Positions 1 to 4,198 of a DNA stretch of 5,595 bases are shown here, piece by piece. A program made the translations under genes and the position numbers. This DNA is from Selenomonas sp. Lineage in GTDB: Bacteria > Bacillota > Negativicutes > Selenomonadales > Selenomonadaceae. The DNA lies in contig JABZYJ010000121.1 in assembly GCA_015265235.1 (NCBI GenBank), positions 1 to 5,595 of the forward strand, given 5' to 3'. Each line of letters starts with the position of its first letter. Within the stretch, counting starts at the first letter, position 1. Below the pieces are notes generated by a model, which worked only from the letters and a program-made list of their open reading frames with translations, was not told the DNA's origin and ran no database searches.

Positions 1-5
1 TCGTA

Positions 6-233
6 TCACATAGGATGTTCATGACGCTGCAGCCTTTCTTCGCGGATGTCCGTTGCCGTTGTTTCCGCAGGAGCGTTTTTTAGCAGGCCATATAGATGGT
101 CCACTGCACTCATTTTGGGGGCGACCATGTGCGCGACGGGTTTTCCCTCGACGGTGAGGAAAATATCCTCATGTGGAATGAGAGCCAAGTATTTATCCAT
201 ATTGGCGTGAAAGTCAACGGTGGTGACAAACAT
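6..233 (-). CDS. Phd/YefM-family type II antitoxin
   Basis: This 75-residue protein looks like a complete antitoxin of the Phd/YefM family. Such proteins bind their own promoter through the N-terminal fold and neutralise a partner toxin with the C-terminal tail. Visible hallmarks are the N-terminal TTVDFHANMDKYL segment, EDIFLTVEGKPVAHMVAP at about residues 22-39 (the usual 'GKPVA' core), and the C-terminal DIREERLQRHE typical of one large subfamily. The ATG start at 233 is preceded by GGAAGGAG (about 241-248), so the start is well supported. The terminator of the upstream motility genes lies directly before it, so it probably has separate transcription or depends on read-through. The stop (ATGTGA at 11-6) overlaps a possible GTG start of the next gene, the usual arrangement for a toxin, but the toxin itself lies outside the window. 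The family call is firm. The toxin type is unknown; a PIN or RelE-like partner would be usual. Confidence 0.88.
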   Translation of the reverse strand: MFVTTVDFHANMDKYLALIPHEDIFLTVEGKPVAHMVAPKMSAVDHLYGLLKNAPAETTATDIREERLQRHEHPM

Positions 234-251
234 AGTGACACTCCTTCCTCA

Positions 252-282
252 TAAAAAAGGGGCTGTGCTACTGCACAGCCCC
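252..282 (-). terminator. Rho-independent terminator of the motility gene pair
   Basis: Positions 259-268 (GGGGCTGTGC) and 273-282 (GCACAGCCCC) form a perfect 10-bp GC-rich stem with a 4-nt loop. On the minus strand the stem is followed by six T residues (complement of 253-258). It lies 7 nt past the stop codon of the YjfB-like gene and just upstream of the antitoxin ribosome site, so it should end the flagellar-type transcript and insulate the antitoxin gene. Confidence 0.93.
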
Positions 283-289
283 TGCTCTG

Positions 290-463
290 TTACACTGATA
301 CGTCGATGCTGCCGCCGAGGCTCGGGTCGAGGCTCGCGGTGCTCTGCTCGATCAGGTCGAGTGCCTCACTGCTCGAGTCCATCGCCATCTTTGCGGCGGC
401 GATGCCGATGCTCTGTGCGGTCTGCTGTGCCGCCATGCTGACGGAAAGCTGTGCAATATCCAT
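290..463 (-). CDS. YjfB-family putative motility protein
   Basis: A 57-residue gene too short for most gene-length cut-offs. The product begins MDIAQLSVSMAAQQTAQSIG, continues IAAAKMAMDSSSEALDLIEQ, and ends PSLGGSIDVSV. This matches the small YjfB-like putative motility family: start MDI..LS, a Gln-rich helix, a K.AMD core, and a closing P.LG..ID. motif. Family members usually sit near flagellar genes, but their molecular role is not established. The ATG at 463 has an upstream AGAAGGGA (about 471-478); an ATG slightly further upstream is followed at once by a stop. The gene lies 17 nt after the FliD-like gene and ends at a strong terminator, so it is the last gene of a two-gene operon. It has no cysteine, signal peptide or membrane segment. 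The call rests on remembered family pattern, not on a search. Confidence 0.82.
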   Translation of the reverse strand: MDIAQLSVSMAAQQTAQSIGIAAAKMAMDSSSEALDLIEQSTASLDPSLGGSIDVSV

Positions 464-480
464 ACTACATTCCCTTCTGT

Positions 481-1308
481 TTAGACATAGATGCTGAAGA
501 GATTCAGCATGTTCGAGTAACGCGACATGGTGGGCAGGGAGCGTCCATTCAGGATGTTCGACGCGTAGCTGAGCTGCCCGCCGATCGCCTGCTCCATGGT
601 CGGGATGACGCTGCGGCGCGAGAACTGTGCCGCCTCTGCGTGACGGTCGGCGCGTCCCGCGAGTCCGCCCCGGCCGAGAATCGCCTCGGAGCGTGCGGGA
701 GAGTCGATGAGTGCGTCGGCGAGCAGGTTCTCGTTGACGCGCAGCTTGCCCGTTGCGCCGTCGACGGAGATGCCCATCTTCGCATACGAGCCTGCCATAT
801 AGGTGGTGTCGGAGAACTCACTTGAGAGTGCCTGTACGCCCTTGCCGAGCTCTTTGTTCTCGCGCAGGAAGTCGCTCGTCTCGTTGTACTTGCTGACGAG
901 ATCCTTCACGTCCGAGATCGCGCTCTTTAGACGGTCGCTGTAGGAGCGTGAGCCGTCGGCGTTCGTCGTGATGTCGCTGCGGCTGAACTTGAAGTCCGTG
1001 TTCTCGACGGCACGTGCCGCCTTGCGCAGATCCTTCATGTTGCCGTCGTACTCGGCGTAGAACTTGGCGCTGGTCTCCGCGTATGTCTTGCGCAGTTTTG
1101 CCGCCTGATTCGCAATGGCGAGGATGGAGCTGAGCTCGTCTGCACTCGAGTCCTGCCCGCGGTACTGTGCGGCGTAGAGACTGCTGTTGCCCTGCCGCTG
1201 CATGGGACCGCCGAAAATGGCACGCGTCGCATCCGTGCGAGAGTTGCCGGCGTAGAGCGAGCGGTAGATGCTGCTCGCCGCGCTGGTCATCTGTGTAATC
1301 GTTGCCAT
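481..1308 (-). CDS. FliD-like flagellar-type protein (short, atypical)
   Basis: A 275-residue protein with no cysteine, as is usual for exported flagellar axial proteins, and no Sec signal peptide. Its central and C-terminal parts resemble the C-terminal domain of the filament cap FliD (HAP2): DLVSKYNETSDFL at 136-148, MGISVDGATGKLRVNENLLADAL at 178-200 and ILGRGGLAGRA at 210-220. These correspond to FliD's 'VdaYN', 'iGis.d..GkL.vde..L..aL' and 'F...GLa' blocks. FliD is normally well over 400 residues, and the variable middle domains seem to be missing here; the N-terminal 60 residues (MATITQMTSAASSIYRSLYA) are not typical of it. A role at the filament tip, or as a filament- or adhesion-associated protein, is inference. 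The ATG at 1308 follows a near-perfect AAGGAGG (1315-1321). It is the first gene of an operon with the YjfB-like gene. Confidence 0.7.
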   Translation of the reverse strand: MATITQMTSAASSIYRSLYAGNSRTDATRAIFGGPMQRQGNSSLYAAQYRGQDSSADELSSILAIANQAAKLRKTYAETSAKFYAEYDGNMKDLRKAARAVENTDFKFSRSDITTNADGSRSYSDRLKSAISDVKDLVSKYNETSDFLRENKELGKGVQALSSEFSDTTYMAGSYAKMGISVDGATGKLRVNENLLADALIDSPARSEAILGRGGLAGRADRHAEAAQFSRRSVIPTMEQAIGGQLSYASNILNGRSLPTMSRYSNMLNLFSIYV

Positions 1309-1358
1309 AGATTTCCTCCTTCCGTGGTGTGTATGGTAGGGATTTTTTTCCTACACCT

Positions 1359-1388
1359 ATTATATCGTTTTTTTCGTAAATGTCATTA
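1359..1388 (-). promoter_or_regulatory. Promoter of the FliD-like/YjfB-like operon
   Basis: On the minus strand there is a perfect TATAAT (-10, 1364-1359) with ATGACA (-35, 1386-1381) 16 nt upstream, a good sigma-A promoter. The same stretch also holds TAAT (1388-1385), 15 nt, then AACGATAT (1369-1362). This resembles the flagellar sigma-28/sigma-D pattern TAAA-N15-GCCGATAT at 9 of 12 positions. Start of transcription is expected near 1352, giving a leader of about 40 nt. Confidence 0.72.
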
Positions 1389-1406
1389 GGTGAGGGCGAA
1401 AATTTA

Positions 1407-1434
1407 TTGCGGAGCGTTTGATTTGTGATACAAT
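1407..1434 (+). promoter_or_regulatory. Promoter of the 6S-like RNA and mtaB
   Basis: An extended -10, TGATACAAT (1426-1434; hexamer TACAAT at 1429-1434), lies 16 nt after a weak -35 TTGCGG (1407-1412). The TGN extension could make up for the poor -35. The expected start is near 1441, just before the long hairpin RNA. Its -35 is only about 20 bp from the -35 of the divergent flagellar-type promoter, so the two may affect each other. Confidence 0.65.
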
Positions 1435-1639
1435 ATAAAAACTGTTGTCTGAGCGGCAACCCCTAACGTGAACGCCTCGTTACGCAAGTGATCGGGTGCT
1501 TATCTGCCTAAATACCTGCGGACTTCTTAAACGCGCTGCGCTTGAACGAAAGAAGTCCGCAGGGGGCAGAACGCCCCCTTTACTCACTTGCTTCACTAGG
1601 GTTCACTTATAGGGGCACGCCGCTCTATCAAACGCTCCG
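1410..1639. repeat. 13-bp inverted repeat flanking the hairpin RNA
   Basis: CGGAGCGTTTGAT (1410-1422) and its exact reverse complement ATCAAACGCTCCG (1627-1639) bracket the RNA gene. Imperfect pairing continues outward to AAATT (1400-1404) and AATTT (1644-1648). The left copy lies inside the promoter, upstream of the expected RNA start, so the repeat cannot be explained by folding of an RNA that begins near 1441. Together with the internal stem it makes 1400-1648 one large imperfect palindrome, interrupted on the left side by about 28 bp holding the -10 element. Confidence 0.75.
1441..1626 (+). ncRNA. Rod-shaped structured RNA, candidate 6S RNA
   Basis: The transcript would fold into a single long rod of about 186 nt, the usual size of 6S RNA. 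Paired segments, from base to tip, are 1451-1457/1619-1625, 1460-1465/1610-1615, 1468-1473/1601-1606, 1475-1477/1598-1600, a roughly 7-by-7 bubble (1478-1484/1591-1597), 1485-1491/1584-1590, 1494-1499/1572-1577 with one mismatch, 1504-1508/1565-1569, and a perfect 14-bp terminal stem 1515-1528/1550-1563. A closing stem, central bubble and long terminal stem is the 6S architecture that mimics an open promoter and binds sigma-A RNA polymerase. The 3' strand holds CACTTG followed by AGGGTTCAC, recalling the CUUG...AGGGUUCA segment of 6S. A promoter sits at the expected spacing. No T-run follows, so the 3' end would come from processing of an mtaB read-through transcript. The structure is seen directly; the 6S identity is inference. 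Confidence 0.65.
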
Positions 1640-1652
1640 TATGAATTTAGGT

Positions 1653-1661
1653 GGGGAGGAG
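1653..1661 (+). promoter_or_regulatory. Ribosome binding site fixing the mtaB TTG start
   Basis: The sequence GGGGAGGAG at about 1653-1661 ends 8 nt before the TTG at 1670. No ATG or GTG start lies at a suitable distance, and the protein from this TTG (MKAAFMTLGCKVNQ) begins exactly where MtaB proteins usually begin. This decides the TTG start. Confidence 0.85.
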
Positions 1662-1669
1662 AGCATAAG

Positions 1670-2959
1670 TTGAAGGCAGCATTTATGACGCTCGGCTGTA
1701 AGGTGAATCAGTTCGAGACGGAGACGATGGAGGGGCTGTTCCGTGCACGCGGCTATGAGATCGTGCCGTTCGAGGAGCGGGCGGATGTCTATGTCATCAA
1801 TACGTGCTCGGTGACGCATCTGAGCGACCGCAAGTCCCGCCAGATCATCCGCCGTGCGTCGCGCACGAATCCGTCAGCGTGCATCGCTGTGGCGGGTTGC
1901 TATGCGCAGGTCGCGCCCGCCGAGGTGCGTGCACTCGAAGGCGTGCGCGTCGTGATCGGTACGGAGGAGCGCGCGCGCATCGTGGACTATGTGGAGGAGG
2001 CGCTTCGCGCGGACGGCGTGGTGGAAGAGATCACGGATGTGATGCAGGCGCGTGCCTTTGAGGACATCCCCCTGCACGGCGTACCGCACCGCACGCGTGC
2101 CTTTCTCAAGATCGAGGACGGCTGCCAGAATTTCTGCTCGTTCTGCATCATCCCCTATGCGCGCGGGCCTGTGAAGTCGCGTCCGCTCGCGGCGGTAGCG
2201 CGCGAGATGGAGAAACTCGCGGCGGCGGGGTTTCGCGAGGTGGTGCTGACGGGGATTCACCTCGGCGCGTACGGCATCGACCTTCCGCAGCGTCCAACGC
2301 TTGCCGATGCGTGCCGCACCGCACTGCGCACACAGGGGCTGCGGCGGCTGCGGCTGGGCTCGCTGGAGTCGGTGGAGCTGTCGGAGGATCTCCTCTCGCT
2401 CGTGCGGACGGAGCCGCGCTTTGCTCCGCATCTGCATCTGCCCCTGCAGGCGGGGAGCGACAACGTCCTGCGCGCGATGAACCGCCACTACGATACGGCG
2501 GCGTTCGCGCGGCTCCTCGTGGATGTGCGTCGCGCTGTGCCGGGGGTGGCGATCTCGACGGACATCATCGTCGGCTTTCCGGGAGAGACGGAGGAGGACT
2601 TCGCGGCGGGGCTCGCCTTCGTGCGTCAGATGGGTTTTGCGCGGATGCACGTCTTCCCCTACTCGGCGCGGCGCGGGACGCCTGCGGCACGGCGCACGGA
2701 TCAGATCCCCCCGACGGTGCGCAAGGAGCGCGCGGCGCGGATGCAGGCACTCGCAGACGAGCTGGCGGAGGCGTATCACCGCACGGCACTCGGCACGGTG
2801 GAGGGAGTGCTCTTTGAGACGGAGGAGAATGGCGTGACGGACGGGCTGACGGGGACGTACATCCGCGTCTATACGGATGCCACCGTCCCACGCGGCGAGA
2901 TCGTCCCGATGCGCCTCGTGCGCCTCTATCGCGATGGCGTCTGGGGCGAGCGGGTGTGA
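1670..2959 (+). CDS. mtaB: tRNA t6A37 methylthiotransferase MtaB
   Basis: A 429-residue radical SAM methylthiotransferase that adds a methylthio group to N6-threonylcarbamoyladenosine at position 37 of tRNAs reading ANN codons (t6A to ms2t6A). The N-terminal domain carries its [4Fe-4S] cysteines in TLGCKVNQ (C10), NTCSVT (C46) and AGCYAQ (C77). The radical SAM motif CQNFCSFC gives C152, C156 and C159. Further family blocks are LTGIHLGAYG (193-202), HLHLPLQAGSD (254-264) and VGFPGETEEDF (301-311). The last 60 or so residues fit a TRAM RNA-binding domain. TLGCKVNQ and the IHLG motif favour MtaB over the relatives MiaB and RimO. It is full length and intact, starts with TTG, and follows the 6S-like RNA with no terminator between them, so the two may share a transcript. 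Confidence 0.95.
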   Translation: MKAAFMTLGCKVNQFETETMEGLFRARGYEIVPFEERADVYVINTCSVTHLSDRKSRQIIRRASRTNPSACIAVAGCYAQVAPAEVRALEGVRVVIGTEERARIVDYVEEALRADGVVEEITDVMQARAFEDIPLHGVPHRTRAFLKIEDGCQNFCSFCIIPYARGPVKSRPLAAVAREMEKLAAAGFREVVLTGIHLGAYGIDLPQRPTLADACRTALRTQGLRRLRLGSLESVELSEDLLSLVRTEPRFAPHLHLPLQAGSDNVLRAMNRHYDTAAFARLLVDVRRAVPGVAISTDIIVGFPGETEEDFAAGLAFVRQMGFARMHVFPYSARRGTPAARRTDQIPPTVRKERAARMQALADELAEAYHRTALGTVEGVLFETEENGVTDGLTGTYIRVYTDATVPRGEIVPMRLVRLYRDGVWGERV

Positions 2960-3016
2960 TTGCTACTCATTTTTGGCGGCGATCTGTGTGATGAGTGCCG
3001 CCTTGATTGTATCAAA

Positions 3017-3042
3017 AAAACCTCGTCCAAAGGCGAGGTTTT
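3017..3042. terminator. Terminator downstream of mtaB, probably bidirectional
   Basis: AAAACCTCG (3017-3025) pairs with CGAGGTTTT (3034-3042) across an 8-nt loop. The plus strand ends in a short T-run. The minus strand has a longer one (complement of the seven A at 3014-3020), so the hairpin could stop transcription from either side. It follows the mtaB stop by about 57 nt. A separate GGCGGC/GCCGCC hairpin (2975-2980/2997-3002) lies between, without a T-run. Confidence 0.75.
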
Positions 3043-3136
3043 ATGTATGTCCTAGTAATTTGTCTGCCGCCTACTAGGTAGCGACCAAACATGTAAGTCC
3101 CGACAATTTGTTGTCGCCTGTCGGGTAGCAACTAAC
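3043..3136. repeat. Tandem covarying hairpin repeat, two copies of about 47 nt
   Basis: Two adjacent units (3043-3090 and 3091-3136) share a common plan: an ATGTA start, a 7-bp perfect stem around a 13-14 nt loop beginning ATTTGT and ending CGCC, then TAGC(G/A)AC and (C/T)AAAC or TAAC. The stems are CCTAGTA/TACTAGG (3051-3057/3072-3078) and CCCGACA/TGTCGGG (3099-3105/3119-3125). Four of the seven pairs differ between copies, and every change is matched on the other side. The loop can also pair with the 3' flank: TTTGTTG 3107-3113 with CAACTAA 3129-3135 with one mismatch, and TTTGTC 3059-3064 with GACCAAA 3083-3089 with one bulge. A decayed third start (ATTTAAGT) follows at 3137. I do not recognise the element. 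Strand and function are unknown. Confidence 0.85.
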
Positions 3137-3213
3137 ATTTAAGTTATGTTTATTATAGTAAAACAGATGCTCTCTGTCAATAGTTGCGCTTCTCCTTTTT
3201 TCAAAAATCCCCC

Positions 3214-3242
3214 TTGACAGTCCTCCCCAAAGATGATATTAT
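3214..3242 (+). promoter_or_regulatory. Promoter of the tRNA-Arg gene
   Basis: A perfect -35 TTGACA (3214-3219) and an extended -10 TGATATTAT (hexamer TATTAT at 3237-3242) are separated by 17 nt. The expected start is near 3249, about 15 nt before the mature tRNA. An overlapping perfect TATAAT at 3240-3245 would need a 20-nt spacer and is less likely. Confidence 0.88.
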
Positions 3243-3263
3243 AATCACCGTCGCAAGACACGT

Positions 3264-3341
3264 GACTCAGTAGCTCAGCTGGATTAGAGTATTTGACTAC
3301 GAATCAAAGGGTCGGGGGTTCGAATCCCTCCTGGGTCACCA
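3264..3341 (+). tRNA. tRNA-Arg (anticodon ACG)
   Basis: A complete 78-nt cloverleaf with encoded CCA. The acceptor stem is GACTCAG/CTGGGTC (3264-3270/3331-3337) with discriminator A (3338) and CCA at 3339-3341. The D stem is GCTC/GAGT around AGCTGGATTA. The anticodon stem TTTGA/TCAAA (3292-3296/3304-3308) encloses CTACGAA. The T arm is GGGGG-TTCGAAT-CCCTC (3314-3330). The anticodon is ACG (3299-3301). Its first A is normally deaminated to inosine by TadA, so it reads CGU, CGC and CGA arginine codons. It is a single gene with its own promoter and terminator. Confidence 0.97.
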
Positions 3342-3353
3342 TTTTGAACGCAG

Positions 3354-3379
3354 ACGCCGATGAAGATCGGCGTTTTTTT
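3354..3379 (+). terminator. Rho-independent terminator of the tRNA gene
   Basis: ACGCCGAT (3354-3361) and ATCGGCGT (3366-3373) form an 8-bp stem with a GAAG loop, followed by a run of seven T (3373-3379). It starts 12 nt after the CCA end of the tRNA. Confidence 0.93.
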
Positions 3380-3411
3380 GTGCATTGATGATATTTTTGC
3401 CATTGAGAATG

Positions 3412-3436
3412 AAAATATGAACGAGATTCATATTTT
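3412..3436. promoter_or_regulatory. Palindromic candidate operator upstream of the TetR gene
   Basis: AAAATATGAA (3412-3421) and TTCATATTTT (3427-3436) form a perfect 10-bp inverted repeat with a 5-nt centre (CGAGA). It ends 2 nt before the -35 of the TetR gene promoter. Size and position fit a regulator's binding site, either TetR autoregulation or another factor. No T-run or GC-rich stem suggests a terminator. Which protein binds is inference. Confidence 0.6.
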
Positions 3437-3438
3437 TC

Positions 3439-3467
3439 TTTTCAAATGGCTTTTTTTTCGTTATAAT
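3439..3467 (+). promoter_or_regulatory. Promoter of the tetR-nirJ1-nirJ2 unit
   Basis: A perfect -10 TATAAT (3462-3467) has a weak -35 TTTTCA (3439-3444) 17 nt upstream, in a very AT-rich stretch that contrasts with the GC-rich genes. The expected start is near 3474, giving a leader of about 25 nt. The palindrome at 3412-3436 abuts its upstream edge. Confidence 0.75.
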
Positions 3468-3498
3468 AGTATTACTAACGAGAGAGGGTGCGATTCGT

Positions 3499-4137
3499 TT
3501 GGAAGAAAAGATGGGGCGTCGTGAGCGCAAGAAGCTGCAGTCGCGCAAGATGATTCTCGAAGCCGCGATCAGTGAGTTCTCGAAGAAGGGCTACAAGGAG
3601 ACGTCGGTCGCAGATATCATGGCGGCGGCGGATCTCGGTATCGGGACGTTCTACAATTACTTCGCCTCGAAGGAGGAGCTGCTGTTCTCTCTGCTCGGAC
3701 GGCTGGGGGAGACGATCTGTATCGCACTCGCTGAGGCGCGGGCGGCGGAGCGCAGTTCGCTGGAGCTGCTCGAGGTCGGCGCGCGTGTGACGGCGAAGTT
3801 TCTCGATGAGAACCGCTTTGTGATGCCGCTTTTTCTCTCTGCCTCGCAGCACAAGGCGCAGGGCATGCCCCCGCAGGAGGGGGCGGAGGATAAGCCGCAT
3901 CCGAGCCGTATGGCACCGCAGGTAAAGCGGGTCTTTACCGAGATTATCCGCGAGGGACAGGAGGCGGGCGAGATCCGCCGTGACGTTCCTGTCGATCTGA
4001 TCGCGGAGATGTTCCACTCGCTGTATCAGGCGGCGGCGTTCAGCCAGTTGGAGCTGAGTTTTCAGGAGAATATCGCGCTCAAGACGCGCCTCCTCCTCGA
4101 TGGTATCCGCAGGCGGGACGGGCAGCCAGAGGGCTGA
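3499..4137 (+). CDS. TetR/AcrR-family transcriptional regulator
   Basis: A 212-residue one-component regulator of normal TetR length. The N-terminal DNA-binding domain is clear: SRKMILEAAISEFSKKGYKETSVADIMAAADLGIGTFYNYFASKEELL covers about residues 15-62. It holds the helix-turn-helix and the usual 'G.GTFY.YF.SKEEL' end. The rest is a helical ligand-binding and dimerisation domain without a recognisable ligand signature. Two starts are possible: TTG at 3499 with GAGAGAGGG about 10 nt upstream, used here, or ATG at 3511 with a closer GGAAG, giving MGRRERKK; the domain is intact either way. The gene lies 61 nt before nirJ1 on the same strand with no strong terminator between, so it probably controls its own transcription and that of the tetrapyrrole genes. 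The ligand could be a porphyrin or haem, but nothing in the sequence shows it. Confidence 0.92.
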   Translation: MEEKMGRRERKKLQSRKMILEAAISEFSKKGYKETSVADIMAAADLGIGTFYNYFASKEELLFSLLGRLGETICIALAEARAAERSSLELLEVGARVTAKFLDENRFVMPLFLSASQHKAQGMPPQEGAEDKPHPSRMAPQVKRVFTEIIREGQEAGEIRRDVPVDLIAEMFHSLYQAAAFSQLELSFQENIALKTRLLLDGIRRRDGQPEG

Positions 4138-4156
4138 GTGTTCCCCTTATGGTGTG

Positions 4157-4173
4157 ACGGCGCGAGCCGTTTT
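4157..4173 (+). terminator. Weak hairpin with T-run between tetR and nirJ1
   Basis: ACGGC (4157-4161) and GCCGT (4166-4170) enclose a GCGA tetraloop of the GNRA type and are followed by TTTT (4170-4173). The stem has only 5 bp, so it would be a leaky terminator or a polarity element that lowers nirJ1 expression relative to the regulator. It could equally be incidental. Confidence 0.35.
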
Positions 4174-4188
4174 CCAATCTGTGTATTT

Positions 4189-4193
4189 AGGAG
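4189..4193 (+). promoter_or_regulatory. Ribosome binding site fixing the nirJ1 start
   Basis: AGGAG ends 5 nt before the ATG at 4199. The reading frame is open upstream to an ATG at 4100 inside the TetR gene. That start has no comparable site, and the 33 extra residues look like unselected translation. The protein from 4199 begins MISVTKLL, which fits the family. Confidence 0.85.
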
Positions 4194-4198
4194 TACCA

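Noticed and set aside
1321..1358. Leader hairpin GTAGG/CCTAC before the FliD-like gene
   Set aside because: The stem is only 5 bp around an A/T-rich loop, with no T-run in the right direction. It is too weak to call a regulator.
818..1459. A 213-codon minus-strand frame overlapping the FliD-like gene
   Set aside because: It is in a different frame over the FliD-like gene. It would start upstream of the mapped promoter, and its product has no family pattern, whereas the 481-1308 frame has a strong ribosome site and FliD blocks.
1874..2779. A 301-codon open frame on the minus strand opposite mtaB
   Set aside because: It is a shadow of the GC-rich mtaB coding strand. It is Arg-rich, has no motif and no ribosome site.
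3043..3136. CRISPR array or integron attC sites
   Set aside because: Only two units exist, they are directly adjacent without unique spacers, and the stem arms differ. The attC core boxes (RYYYAAC and GTTRRRY) are not properly placed and there is no integrase gene nearby.
3163..3177. Small hairpin ACAGA/TCTGT upstream of the tRNA promoter
   Set aside because: A 5-bp stem with a 5-nt loop in AT-rich DNA is expected by chance. No T-run or conserved partner is seen.
4100..4198. N-terminal extension of NirJ1 from an ATG inside tetR
   Set aside because: It has no ribosome site and overlaps the end of the TetR gene. The family normally starts at MISVTK, which has AGGAG 5 nt upstream.
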